Source: Prunella strophiata (taxonomy: Eukaryota; Chordata; Aves; Passeriformes; Prunellidae). Taken from it: a DNA stretch of 64,000 nt. Under the pieces are notes generated by a model. That model was not told the origin of the DNA, did no database searches, and saw nothing but the letters and a program-made list of their open reading frames with translations. The DNA lies in assembly GCA_036583965.1 (NCBI GenBank), contig JAZBQD010000022.1, forward strand, positions 248,001 through 312,000, in the 5' to 3' direction. The translations under genes and the position numbers were made by a program. Shown piece after piece: positions 18,781-32,400 of the stretch (positions are counted from its first letter, which is position 1; the number at the start of each line of letters is the position of its first letter).

Positions 18781-20339
18781 GGCAGTGAAAACACAAACGT
18801 AACACAGTTTACAGATAATTTCAAGAAGAAAAGCGCAGGAAAGCATAAATCCCCTGCACCTTCCCTCAAACAGGGACACGAAGATAACCTCGTCCTGTGG
18901 AGCCTGTTGTTTCCCTAACCTGCACCTTTGCTGTCATACTGCCTTAGTGAGTGTTTGTGTTTTTCCTTTTTCTTCAAAGTAAGTAAGTATATCTAACATG
19001 ACTAGAAAATACTTTGTGTTATTTACTGGCAACCGACTATTCCCTGTAAAGATGGTGCTTTTGCAACAGCGCTTCCCAAGGCAGCCTTTTAGCTACAACG
19101 AATTACACTGTCATCAGTGTAGATTAACTCATTCAAATGAACATTAAATTGCCCTGACAATACTGCATGGACTTCATATCCCAAATTTAACTCTTGCCAA
19201 GAAAATTCCCTCCCCTGTACACACGTACTCTGTATTATAACATGCATTCTCACAAATACACACACACAGAGAGCAGCGTGTTGGGTTGAATTCTGAGATT
19301 ATAAAATTTCATTAAACCTATCTTATAGGGTGTTTATAGGTATTTTTTCAGCTTCCCAAGAGGAGCACAAGGTTATGCACTCTTTTTGCACAAGGCAATC
19401 TCACAACAGGAAACTAATCTTGACAAATGACCAGACTTTGATAGCTGTGATCTAAACCACTGCTCGTTAGACTGTTCATTTTATAAACGAATGGTAATAA
19501 ACCTGTTGGGAAGTGTAGGATAGCAGGAATACTTTACAGATCACCCCTTTACAGGTTTCAATCAAAGCCATAACTTTGAAGGGGAGCACACAGATATTCT
19601 GTGCTGAGACAAAGACTCTATCCCATACCAACCACATTTAAAGGAATATTTTTTTTGCTTTCCATACATTTTACAAATAATTTGCGTAACTCTGGCTTTT
19701 TACCCCCATGGCTGATTATCTCCAGCTCTCTTAAGCTAATGTCAAACCTCAAAATCCTTGGATGTGTTAAAGTATGTGGAGAGTGGAAATCAAATGCCTT
19801 TATTAGAAGCCGCAGGAAATCTCCAACTCCTAAGCACAACGAAAACATTCCAGAGAAAATCGTTCAAAGAGGACAAAGAAGAAAAGCAGAACAAGAAAAC
19901 CTTGTTTTGAATCAATGATTGCAGAGTTTTATAAATAAATTCTGTTGCCTGGACAATTTTGAAAGACAACTCAATAGGTTTAGGAGTTTTTAAGTGTGTT
20001 TGCCTCCATGCCTGGAACACTTGGGGGACTCAGCCAAGCTAAAGCTCAGAACAATGGCCTGTCTGTCCATCAGAGTATTTACAATAAATGCTGTGAAGCA
20101 ACTTTACAGTACTAGAAAATCAAAAAGACTTTACCAGCCAAAACTGTGTGAACTTAAATTAATTTTGCATATGTATCGGGGCAATGCAAATGCTAAGACA
20201 TGTCCTGACTTTAACCAGTAGATGAAAATGTTCACCAGCGGAAGAGGCCATAAAGATTTTATTTGTTAGGATATCCCTGTGAAGGCAGGCTGAATCAGTA
20301 ATCCTTAGAAACAACCAGAGTTACATGATCCACTGTGCC
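18781..20339. other. Intron 2, no gene
   Basis: AT-moderate unique sequence without recognisable repeat or exon. A CACACACA run occurs near 19258. Confidence 0.5.
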
Positions 20340-20780
20340 TTCCTGCATGGCACAGCCATCTGGAGTGCAATACGGAGCCCTGATTTATTATATCCCGCGC
20401 GGTTATCTCGCAGTAAGTTTGACCCTGCTTTGCTCCTGAGAATCACAGCTCTGCTGTTTACTCTCCTGGTGCTCTGACAACCCACCCTTTACCTTGCTGT
20501 GGCTCAGCCAGGTCCTTCATTTCCTCCTGTCTGTGAGCAAATAGATTTTAATTGTTTTATTATAACTAATTTAATCTGTGCTGAGAGATGTCCGTGTGCA
20601 GTGGGAAATTTGCCGTTCGCATTAAGCGTGGTTCAAGAGGTTTGTTATACAGGACAAAGGTAGAAAAATCGACTAATTCAGTCAGGTTGTTTATTTACTG
20701 GGCCTCTGCCATGAAGCAGTAAATAGGAAGTTATTAAGCTGTGTTTGATGTATGCAAGAGGACAGATGCTGCTTCCTACT
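20340..20780. promoter_or_regulatory. Candidate conserved regulatory element
   Basis: Unique sequence with preserved CpGs in an AT-rich context (TATCCCGCGCGGTTATCTCG; GCCGTTCGCATTAAGCG) and homeodomain-type motifs (TTTTAATTG, AACTAATTTAATC). These traits are common in vertebrate conserved non-coding elements. No alignment was possible. Confidence 0.3.
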
Positions 20781-22040
20781 ATCAGAGACCTTCAGTCATT
20801 TCCCTGTCTGTGTTATTCTGACATTATGTGTTGCAGCAACCACAGCAGATACCTAGCTTTTCTTTATTTAATAAATATGCAAAGGTAGTGGTCACAGCTT
20901 TTGTAAGTACTCTTGGTGCAGTCTCTATGTGTGACATTTTTCCCTCTGCTGGGACATCCCTGCTGGCCTGCTCTGATGCTGGAAGTCTGCTCCACACTCC
21001 TGTCCTAGGAAACAGGGTAGAGCTAGAGTAAAATATAGTATGTTTTTCACACAACTGAAGTAAATATAGTATGTTTTTCACACAACAAGGAACAACTGAG
21101 TCTTATTAAGAGAAGAAATTAAATTACTGATGAAAGATAGGTTCCTTGTTCTTTGGGATTAATTTTGATATTCTTTTTTTAGATGAGATTGGAAAAACAG
21201 TATGCATGGGGTTTTTCCAGCACAGGACTTGAATATTTTTTGTAGAGTCTTACAGCTCAAAAAGTGCTTAAAAAGTGGAAAAACTGTTGCTTGGTTGCAC
21301 TCAATTCAGAATACACAAAACATCCTGAATGCAGTAAAGCAGAACAGGAATATTATAAATTTATTATTTGAAACCCCCTACTTTAAAAAGAAATAATTAA
21401 TTTAAAATATTTTCCCTGCAGAAGAAATAATTACATAGATTATTAAAGCCAATTTCATAGCTGAAACTTCAGTATAAGAAAGATAATTCCCTTTCATCAA
21501 GTAGTAATAAAATGTGCAAAATTTAAAAGTTTCTAGAAAAAAACCTGTAATATTTAGAGAAACTAAAACAAAGAAACCTTTTTATTCTTCATGGAGAACT
21601 GAAGAAAATATTTATTAACCCTCTATCCGCAGGTGCTGTAGTATGAACACCAGCTACTGGTGAAAGCTTGTGTTGAACCTGCACTTCACAATGTGGATTT
21701 AGACTCACAAATTACATATTGCCTATCTTGGTAATGAGTGACTTTTTCTTCACATAAAGATTTTACCTGTATTTCCGTGAGGAGCGCTGTACTCCCGTGC
21801 CAAGACAAGCTGATGGCTAAAATAACTGTAAGGACCACATATTATCCCATGCCAAAACTTGCTGTGAAGCTGGTGGAACTTTGGTCATGGACATGGTCAG
21901 AGCCACCAGCACCCATCGTCACTGTGCCCACCAGCACTCACTGGCCACCTCAAACCTGCGAGTACCAGCAGCTCTGGGGTGGAACTGGGATGCTTAGCCA
22001 AAAGCACAAAGACACACAGAATTTAAAGCTCACAGCCTAA
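20781..22040. other. Intron 2, no gene
   Basis: Mixed to AT-rich sequence. Apart from the 25-bp duplication no repeat or exon is recognised. Confidence 0.5.
21031..21086. repeat. 25-bp tandem duplication
   Basis: Two identical 25-bp copies (21031-21055 and 21062-21086, beginning AAATATAGTATG) have a period of 31 bp. The perfect identity points to a recent duplication or one maintained by conversion. Confidence 0.95.
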
Positions 22041-22640
22041 TGCAACTTGCTCAAGTGGGACCAGAATGACCTAAATAGTTACATCTCCCTTAACTATAAA
22101 GTACAACATAAAATGCAAAGCGCAGAGCAGTTTCTCGCTTTGAGCAGAATGTGATACAATGAATTCTTCTCTTTGCTTAATTTTCATCCCCTAATTGACC
22201 ACTTTGTTCAAATGTCTTCCATCACTGCCATGCTGTTCTATTTTATAGCATTTTTCCATAGAACACTTTGATGGAAAAATTTATGAAGAATAGAATTATT
22301 GCTGTTAGAAGGGAATTAAAACAATTTTTCATTTACAAAGTCACTGATATTGCTCTACTGTGCTCCACCTTTGGGAATCCAATTGCTCTTCTCAGCTACT
22401 CCCATTCCTCTTTATAGCACAGCAATTGCACTGTACAGATTATGGCTGCAATTTTCTCCTAATCTTTTCTGTAGAACAGAAACTGTTATAAAAGTTAAGG
22501 GCACCAATTGAATTGATAAAGCTAGGGCTGCAATTAAGAAGACTTAATGAATTAACAAAATATGTGATTTTGTTAGAATTATATTTCTAGGCAGTGCAAA
22601 CATTTGTGAGATAACGTTATTTTTGTCCATGAGTTTCAAA
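22041..22640. promoter_or_regulatory. Candidate AT-rich regulatory stretch
   Basis: Unique, AT-rich sequence with homeodomain-like motifs (CCTAATTGACC, GGAATTAAAAC, TGAATTAAC) and SOX-like ACAAT motifs. No open frame of note. Regulatory role is inferred. Confidence 0.22.
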
Positions 22641-25245
22641 GAGGCTAAATGGGCTTCTGCTGCTGTGCTTTTTGCATTCTCCAAATCACACTAATGGGCT
22701 ATAAAAACAATGTATTTCTCAGGGTATTTGTGCTTCTGCCACAGCTCCACCTAGCTGGGAGGTGGTGGTCGCCAAACCAAAACGGGCTCTCCTTTTTTTT
22801 TTTCCTTTGGATTTTTATTCAGATATTTACATAAATTAAATTAAATCCACCTCCATCTTCTCCCTTTGCTCCCTGGCCAATGTCCAGTGGATGAAGTGGC
22901 CTGTGGAGGGGCCCTGTGGAACAGCCCCACTCGGGCCAGATGCTGGCTCCAGTCTCTGCTCTGACAGACATCTTATCCTTCTTGTTCACTAAATGGCACA
23001 CTGAATTTACATCACCAACAACACAGGGAAAATCTTCTAATGCAATTTTTATATGAGATTTCACCCTAAAGGCCCCATAAGCAGGGAAATTGTACTGTTG
23101 TGATTCACTGGCCTGGTCTTCTCTTTTGCAGAAAAAAATATTCATGTCAAAGCAATTCAAATGTAATTTCTAAGTTATTTCTTGGCTGGCAAGAATGACT
23201 TAGGGAAAGAATTTACACAAGACTTTCCTCACAACTAAGAGCATTGAGAGGAAGAAACGTTATTTGCCAGTATAAAACAAAATCACTTCCTGTGCCTGCT
23301 GCAGTGATGCTGGTGGAGAGCTTACGCCCAAACTCATCAGCACAGCCAATTTAGCAACTGATTTGCAAGGGAAAGATACCTTAGTCCTGTGGTGTTAATG
23401 TCTTTGCAGTGGGGGGTCTATTGCCAGCTTCTCCAAACTCATCAACACAATCTATTATTAATACCCAGAAAGGCTTTATAGTATCTTTATAGCACAAGGC
23501 AATGAAAGCTCTGTGGTGTAATCTGTTATCTATATTGCAAAAACATGTGAAATAAAACAAAACATAGACACTTCATAAACAAAATGTTTCATCTATTATA
23601 TCTCTCTGTCTCTCCCTGTATATAAAGCAGTGGGGTGCAGGAAAGGCATTCAGAGAGATTTGCTGCTAGATGTAGCACAGGCTCCTTTTAAAATTCTATT
23701 TGTATTGTGACAAATTTTACACTGAATGAAAATTTCTGCTTCTTTCACTGAGATAGAAATATCCGAATATTTGCAAAATTAGGCTGTGTTCTGTCAGTAG
23801 GGCAAAGGGTGTTAGGTGTAAAATGCAGCTCCTACACTCCTACAGAAAAGCTCTTTGCCAAAGGGATGAGCTGGCTGAGCCGAAGTGAGGAGTCAGCTGC
23901 AGCAGGGCGAGGAGGGGGCACAGCCTGGGGCAGGGCCAGGTAGAGGTGTCAGGGCATTGCCATGGCATGAGCTAAGGAATTTGTCTCCAGTAAGCAGCAG
24001 CAAAACCAAGTGCCCACTGGAGGCAGTTATTTCTCTGGAAAGCATTCAAGAGCAGAATTTGAGCAAAGTTAGATATTTTCTTCTACTATTAATATGCATG
24101 ATAATATTTAATATGAAAAGCCCAGAATTATCCTACTTTTAGTCCCTAGGAACACACACAGTTAGAGACATCATTTAACAGCAAATAAATAAACACACAG
24201 TTTAAAACCCAAGAAGGTTTTGATTCAAATAAACAGATTGTGGCAAAGGTGGAACTGAGAGGGAAGCATGAAGCAGTTTTGTGTACTTGGTGCATGTACG
24301 TTTGCAACACAGTAAGAACAAAAAAAAGTCCTCAACACAGGGCTGTGTCTTATTTCCCAGATGCCTTTTTATGCTCTTTGCTGGTTGAAAATAAATTGTT
24401 CTTTTGTAGTGTTTGTCTTTTCAGTCCAACTGTCAGCTATTATTTTTCTATTTCCTCTTTTTGTCACTTTGCATTATTTTTGGTGCTGTAATTCCCATTT
24501 GTTCCCACTCCTATCTTCCTGTCTCCCATTGTTCAATTTTTTAATCCCCAGTTTTACTCTTCTTTGGCTCTTTTTTGGCCCATTCTCAGTAGGGTTTGAG
24601 AGAATACCCAGGCGTGACTCCCTGCTATAGCAACCACACCTCCCCAGAAAAGCCACAACAATCTCTTCAGGAGGAGGAAAGTCTTTCACAAGCTGGCAGC
24701 AAAAGTAAATCCTTCTTCAAGGAACAAGAAGGATTAGCAGGGAGCAGTGGGCTGCAGACTTAACCCTACCCTTCATTTCTTTAAAGCACCAGTCACTCAG
24801 AACCCTGCTGTGATGTACAATTAAACAGAACCCAAAAAAATCCTGAATGACACAAGAGCAGGATTGTGTAAAGGTTTAATTCCACTTTAATACCTTTCCA
24901 AGTTCAGAACTCAAAGATAGCAATTTAACCCAAGAATCCCCATCCGAGCATGAAAAGTTGCTGCTTGTCTTACAAAAGTTCCAGCTATATTCTGCTCTAA
25001 ATCGTGCTCTTTTAGGCTGACCCTTAATGGATGAAATTTTTGTCCCCCAATCATCTCACATGGCTTCTCTTTATAGTCCTTCTTTCACAAACTTTGTTCC
25101 TCTGATAAAAACAAGAGACTCTTATCAGAAGCATGGAGCTTTGTAAAAAGGACCACCGAAAAAGGAAAAGGAACACTAAAAAACCCCAACACCCCAACAG
25201 AAACCCCCAAAACTCAGGTAACTAAAGGTATCTGCTGCAATGCCT

Positions 25246-25282
25246 AATTTATTCTTGTAAAATGCAATTTATTCTTGTAAAA
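25246..25282. repeat. 17-bp tandem duplication
   Basis: AATTTATTCTTGTAAAA occurs at 25246-25262 and again at 25266-25282. Confidence 0.9.
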
Positions 25283-25914
25283 AGTAACTCTTATTAAGCT
25301 TATGTCAATTACTTACTATTAATATTAGGATGGAAAAGAAATACTTCTCTTAATACAGTGGTTTTTGAAAACTTGAAACATCTGACTCATCATTTTTAAA
25401 TTAAAGAACAAATGAGCCTGGTTGTTCTAGTATGGATGACTACTAAATTTGCTCTATATACTAAATTTTTAAGATTAGACACAGAACTATGAAAACCTCC
25501 TGGCTTCTGTAAGGCCAAATATGGTTGACAGACTAAGTCAGACTGAGTCCTAAGACTCAGCTATCAGCATCTGTGTTTGTATTCAGGCTTTAGTAAACTA
25601 GATGCTCTAAAGCCATACAAAGAGATTTATCAGTAAGCAGGGCCCTACAGCACACCCAGGCCCTCCTTCTGCCTTGAACGTCTGCACAGGTTTTAAGTTA
25701 TTCCAGCAGTCAAACATTTATAACACAGGACACTTCCACATGTGTGAAAATGAAATCCCATTAGACACCAACAACATTATTAGGCATGCAAAGAGGATTA
25801 TTCCTTTAAGCTCACAAGACTGAAAGGTTTGTCTAAACATTTTATTAACTTTTTCAGATTTTTTTTAATTAAATGAAAAGTTGTAAGTAGGTCAAAGCTG
25901 AAATACTTAAATAC

Positions 25915-25949
25915 TACTTAACTTTTGGTTAAGTATATATGTATATACT
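25915..25949. repeat. Two overlapping short hairpins
   Basis: TACTTAAC and GTTAAGTA pair around a 5-nt loop (25915-25935). Then AGTATATA and TATATACT pair around 2 nt (25932-25949). The two share four bases, so they are mutually exclusive structures. Confidence 0.75.
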
Positions 25950-28735
25950 ATACACACACAGAGAGAAAAAATAGAGATGCCTGCTAGAGAAGGATACAAA
26001 ACCCCTTCATATCTTATCAGCACATTCCTTTCTTTCAGCAAGAAAATTTGTATGGCTTGGAATCATTCTATAAAAGCACCAAAATGTTACATGGTGTTGC
26101 TCAGGGTTCCATATATGTTTCCAAAGATAAGATGCCTTGTAGAATATCTGGTTGAAAAGAAATCCTGCTCTGATTGCACTGTCCTTTTTACAGATTTGAC
26201 AAAGACCTTTTTTTCAAAACACAGTATTTGCTGAAATGCATTGAAGTTTGCTCATCAAGACCTCTGATGTTCTTAAGGTCATCTGTTAGGTTAAAGGAAA
26301 ACAAGGGAGTAGAAGTTGTGTCAGCTTTTGCTTCAAGTAAGTGAGATGCAAAACTCCTTAGGGAACGTCAGGAACAGGATTGGGTCCTCACCCACAGGGA
26401 AGGCAATTTTAGAAACGATCAGCTCCATCGGCAGTTTGGTCCTACATTTTGGCATTTAAGGGTTGTTCACAGTATCTCAATTTGTTATTGGAAGGAAAAC
26501 AATTCTCTTTTTGGATCTCACACCAGCACACGTCCCAAGTCACAGAACAGCCTGCCCTGGGAGCATGAGGGCTGTGGGCAAGGTGCAGCACACGCCTGTC
26601 CATGCTGGTCACAATGCACAGGCCAGTTTGTCGCGGACAGGCAGGGCTGACCTACGCATTGCTCTTGTCATTTCACTGACAATAGGCGTTAAAATATTTA
26701 AGATTTGCTTCTAGCACTGCATGGAGCAGGCAGGAAATGTAGAAGCTTGGGTGTACAAGTTAATGAAATATGGTTGGGTGAACATAAGCTCTTAATTTAG
26801 ACAATAACAGTTACCGCCACAGTGTCTTTGTGTCCGCTTTATGAAAGTCATAAACTCTCCAAAGAAAAGCAGGAGCTATTTCACCCTGATGGTCTTTGAC
26901 TCCCTCTCACTACCTGCTGGCACAGTTAGAAAGTATCAACTGCCTTTGAACAGATTAGGACCAAGTTAAAGTGTGACAACATCTTAAGCTTTCTCCACAT
27001 GTTGCCAATGATTTCCAACTAAAGATGTTACCCTCATCACTTCTGCCACAATGATAAGGATCTATAGCCGGCTCACTTGAGGAGATAAAGGCAGTTTAGC
27101 AGGAAGTATAAAGTACTCCAACTTGCTAAGCTAAATGGCTGGCTGTCCCAAACTAGCTGAATTTTTTCCTCTACAAAGCACAAAATCCTTATCATTAGGG
27201 ACTTAAGCTGCTTTTTATTTTGAGACAAAAAGAATACTGTTTATTGGCATCCAACTCAAACCAGCTGTAAACAGTTGCTTTGATGAAGAAGCAGCTACAA
27301 CTTCATTGTGCCCGAAGGCACAAACCCACCGAATGCCAATCATTAAAGGAAGAATGTAAGGTGTATATAGGGTCAAAAGAAGGCCAAGGAACATTTGCAA
27401 CCTCAGGGATCTTGGATAGCTCACTTTGCCTTTAGAACCAGAAGAGGAATTGAAGCTGTTCTGCTGTATGACCTCTATCTTCAGAGGCAGCTCTGGGCTC
27501 AGCTCAGAGTTTACCCAGAGGAGCAGCAGACCTGCAGTGTAAGGCTTTTCTCCTCAGCACGACTGGGGGAGCCACATCGTGAATTTGATTTGCTGGAGCC
27601 TGAATGGCTCCAGGATGCTGTGCCTCATGGCACCCACGCAGGACCCACGCAGAAGGCTCTGGCAGCAGGAGTCCTGCTAGTGTCCATAGACATTTGAATC
27701 ACTAACGTGCAGGTAATTTTAATTCTTCTTGTAACTTCTTTCATCTAGAAACACTTTACTGGTTGCAACACCTATTTAAATTAAGATGCCCCAACAACAA
27801 TTTTGGTGTCCCAGCCAAACTGATGTGGACCCTTACAAAGTTAAATGCCAGCTGCTCTGGGCAGCCCAGGGGGGGTGGGCTGGCATCTGCTGCTGGCCCT
27901 CCTGCCATCCTTCTTCTTTCTCCTTACCCTTCTGCCTAGTAGATACTGATGTCTCTCAGTGGTTCCAGGCTTCCTCCCACTCCCCATCTCTGGCACAGCA
28001 TCAAATGTTTCCCAGAAAGAGCAGCAGCACGAAGGGTTTCAGCACGGAATGGCGGTGCTGACTGGTGGGGCATGGGGTTCCTGGTCCTTTATAAGATCAG
28101 AATGGCTTTTCAGTGGGAATTCAAATGTCAAGTGAACTCAGCTACCAGGTTGCACATGCAAACCAGCTCTCACTTGTGCCACATGAGCTGGGATGTTTTA
28201 TAGGAGCACTTTGTTTCTGCAGAAGGCCCTGGTGTCACCAGAGATGTGGCTCCTCCAGGCACAGGCTCAGCGGCTCCTCCTCCTCCCAATACTGCTAGGA
28301 CACACACCAGCATTACCAGTTCCTCTGGCAGAAACAGGGTGCATCTCCCTACCCACATCCTCACAGACACCACAAATGAATACCTTGGTTTGGGGGATTC
28401 AATTCAAAGTTGCTGCCCGGGTTTGGAGCCCTCTCCCTGGCCATGTCTGTGCCCAGCACCTGCACTCCTGCTGCCCTCTTGCACGGCCACTCGGGGAGCC
28501 AGGCTGTGCCGCTGCTGCTCGCCCCCACCCCTCCACCCAGCACATCCTGGGTAACACCTCCGGCCCTTGCTGGTCCCTGCCTGGCATCAGCTCCCAACAT
28601 CCATGCAATGCAGCAGCTCCTCCCAAGTACTCCAACATAACTGGAATTGCAGGTATTATTTTGGGCTCACATGACAGGCAAAAGGCAGTAGAAGGTTTGC
28701 AGTGCTGTTAGATTATACAACATTACATACATAAT

Positions 28736-29420
28736 ACAAAAAGAATAAGTCTTTGTAATTTATTCTGTTAAGAAATTTTCCTATATAAAACCCCAGGGGT
28801 ATTTTTTTTTATTTTTTTTTTTTAAGAGACAGTGGTTCATCTTTATTGTCACATTGATATCTTTATAAACTTACTCTAGTGATCTACAGGAAAAGCAAAC
28901 CAGACAGCTCTGTATTTATGGACGTATTTTAAAAGCCTCTTATATTTAACAACTGCATTTAGCTGTGTTAACTGTGAGTTGCAGTAATAAAGGCTCTGCA
29001 CACTTCGATGCTAAATTAAAAAAAGTTCTGCTGTTCAATAATACATAGATGCTGTTTTTTTCATTACTCTTTAATATCATTTCCATTTAGTTTATAAATA
29101 ATTGTAGCTAGCTAATGAAACGAAATAAAACCTGCCTCCAACCCATTCCCTAGAGCAAACTAAACTCCTCTTTTTAAAGCTTCTTAATCACCGCCCAGTT
29201 CTTACAAAATTAGCATAGTAATGGGCTTTAAATTGAGCCTCTTTGTTTTTTAATTAAGCTCCCAGCAGGTAAAAATAAAACAGATTATTGAAGAATATGC
29301 CAACCCTAATAGCCTGCAACTCTTTTGACAATTAAAAAGATCCCATGTTAACCCTTTTGAGGAACCCTGCATGCTAATTAGTCACTCTGAGGCTCAAATC
29401 CATCAACATTCCATCCAGAC
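28736..29420. promoter_or_regulatory. Candidate AT-rich regulatory element
   Basis: After a T-rich tract (28802-28823) there are some 600 bp of unique AT-rich sequence with TAATTA (29251-29256), ATAATTG, CTTAATC and GCTAATTAG motifs. These are homeodomain-type sites, but chance frequency in AT-rich DNA is high. No exon seen. Confidence 0.3.
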
Positions 29421-32400
29421 ACCTTGTAAAGTTGAGATGGCTGGTCTCTGTCCATACCTGCCCCATTCCCCACAGAAGGTGGTGGCCAGATTCTGCAGGA
29501 GCTGTGTGCCAGGACAGGATGGCACTGGAGTGGCTGGAGCTGCCGCCCGCCTCCCACTGGCCCGTGCCACCGAGCTCCTAACCCCGGGCAGGGCTCCCGG
29601 CTGCCCCACAGCTCCCCTGTGCCCACAGAGCCCGTCCCACCCTGTCAACTCCAACACCGTTTGCAATGTCTCCTTGGAGCCTCTGTACCCCAAAAGGAAT
29701 GGGGTGCCAGCAGAGCAGCCCCCAGTCCAGCCCTGGGTCTGGTTTGGAGTGTGCACAGCAGCACCTGTGCCCCAAACATGCCAGACACACAATGACTGAG
29801 TTTTGCCTAGCAACATTGAGCTGCCTCAGAGGCAAAGGTAAATCCTGAGCAGAACAAGGGGGTTCAGAAAGTGCAATGTTGGAGCCATGTCAGCCGTGGA
29901 CAGCAGCGATTCTCTGGGAAAATTTACTAGACACTGCTGGCAGCCTAGAAATAGGAATAGCACTTCTCTTCCCTGGCAGTTCTGTGTCAAATATTTGGAA
30001 AGCTCTGTCAGAGTCCCACGTTTTATCTTCGGTGTCTGCTCTGAGCATCAGTGCAAAGTGCTGGCTACCCTCCACTTGCATCCAGCCAGGATGATGAATC
30101 ACCACGATTGGAAGTGTTGTGTCCATCCAGAAATGAAATCATCAGCATGAAAAGCCCATTCATTTCCAGAGACGCTGATCACTCTGTATCCTTCAGAGAC
30201 CCCCAACAAATGGGGCTGAATACCCTTGTGTACCCAGTAAGGCCCTGCCACGTCCCAGCAGCTGCAGGAACTACTGTCAGTTCCTGCTTTATATTATACC
30301 TTATAGTGCAAGGGTCACTGTGATGGAGTTAGGGGCCCACAGAGAATGGGATCAGATTTAAGGGCAGACTCCAGCCATGAATATGTGCTGCCTTCCTTCA
30401 CTGAAGCATTTGGGAGCCTCTACATTGTGTTTTCAAAGATAAATGACATTTCTTGTGTCTCTCAATGGCTATCAGAAAATTTGGAGAAAGAAGGATGCAC
30501 CTTGTTTACAATGAATACAAATTCATTAGGCAAAGACCTTCATTTACCCTCTGCACAGGGATAAGACTTACTTACTTTAGAGGACACCTCTATGCCCTGT
30601 TACAAATAAAAATTGCCAGCAGAATCATTCAACACAATGTAGATCCATCACAAAAGAATTCACTTTCCCTGAGCTATGCTGGAGGAGATCACAGACAATG
30701 TATATCAGAACTGGAGAGGCCAGACTGTGAGATGGTGGTGATGACTCAAAGTTTCTCAGGTGGGATCCTCAGTCCCACAGCCCCCACCACTCACTGCTCC
30801 CACCGGGCCTGGCAGACAGACAGCTGATATGTAAAAAGATGCTAATTCCTCCTGAGACCATTTCAATTACGGGAACCTTTCCAGGAATACATTTAGTTCA
30901 AAGCAAAAAGTGACAATGTTCAGAATAAGCTTGCAATATTCCCATCACAACTTGTTGAGAACAGCTGGAGAGGCAGTATTGGGTACAAGCTTCTCTGTCC
31001 CTGGCTTGAGGTTTGTCAGCTGTTGGTGGGGCTGCAGAGTGGCTGCAGAAGAGCAGCAACTTGTGAGGGATGCGTTTCCCGAATTCTGAAAAACTGACTT
31101 TAGGCAATCCCCTGCACCAAACAATTGCACTTTCATGCTGAAAGTTTCCCAGCAAATTGAGGACAAAAATTCCTGATGCATACAACATTCATATGACAGA
31201 CTTCAAGCTGAAAAGCATGCTTTTGCACTGTGCATTATACACCTTGTGCCATGTCACATGAAAGAATATTCTATGAAACTCTGTTGACAAAACTACTTTG
31301 GAAATGTGCATTCACCCCAATGCATCTTGAGAATACAGAATGGTGCATTTAAAAATGCTTCTGCCATTCTTTTAGGATTTTTACCAAGCCCAAAGACATC
31401 CCTTACCACATGAGGAACTCCTTCTCTACCACAGCATCACTCAAAATGGAAGAAACTTTTTTTCCATGTCTGATCCTGACTAGTTTTCAGCTGTGACTGT
31501 AGATGGAGCTAAAATGAGCCCACCACCTTCTGCTCTGTGTGCACAGGCTGCTATCTCCACCAGCTCTGACCTTTTGCAAATGTGATCCAAAGTGACCTTT
31601 TAGAATTATTGCAGCACTAAATGCAGCTTTTCAAGTAATCCTCACTGGAGCACGTTCTACACCAGTAGCTGGTATGCATTGGAAAACCCAGCCTTTCTGC
31701 TGTGTTGGGTTTATTGTCATGGCCATGTCTTTGGAGCTGTACAATTTTATATGAACCTGGCATTCGTACTGCCAAGCCATTGGCAAGCAACACCTCTGAA
31801 TGGGCAGTGCAGCTGTCCAAACACTGCCTGGTGTACCTGGACAGCTTAGAGGTACTTGTTTACTCTCTTCCAGAATACACAGAGGTAATTCTTCTGGATT
31901 TCATCACTGTCCATTGTTTCATGCTTTATATTCAACCTCTCAGGAAATCAGAGGAAGATATTATTTCCTAACAAAAATATCTGTCATCTAACTCCAGCTG
32001 GCAGCCTCAGCCTCCCTCTGCACCCCAAATGTGGGCTTTGGTTTAATGTCTCCTTGTCAGGAGTGTGTTTTATACTGGCAACCGTGTGATATGATTTCTT
32101 TTGCATAAAGGAAGCACCAGTGACAAAACTGCTTTCACCCACCCTTGTGGGTGAGGACAATCACACTTCCAGGGGCCTGGGGGGCTTTGATAAGTAGTTT
32201 CCAGTTACATGCCTGCTGCAGCCATTAGCACAATTCAGATGAGAGCAATTCTGCACCATTAGCAGCTCCACTTTATGTTTTCTTCCCAAAAAATAAATGT
32301 AACTTGACAGCAGCAAGGAAAGTTACAGGTCAGGAGTCAATTCTTTTGGTCAGGAAGGCACCATCTCACACCTGTGTGCTATGAAAACCTGTGTTTGCTA

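Larger units (their letters stand above)
22641..28735. other. Intron 2, no gene
   Basis: Mostly unique sequence. It contains an 11-nt T run (22793-22803), a 17-bp duplication with period 20 (25246-25282) and two adjoining short hairpins (25915-25949). Open frames at 27395-27697 and 28193-28711 (plus) have no recognisable domain. Confidence 0.5.

Noticed and set aside
18719..18787. 22-codon plus frame starting MGCGC, myristoylation-like
   Set aside because: Too short, no similarity, and an ATG in a CpG island is expected by chance.
18352..18918. Overlapping open frames of 135-188 codons on both strands in the CpG island
   Set aside because: GC-rich DNA lacks stop codons; the translations are Pro/Arg/Ala-rich, match nothing known and overlap one another in several frames.
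28193..28711. 172-codon plus frame
   Set aside because: Proline- and serine-rich, no recognisable family, in a GC-rich patch with competing frames on the other strand.
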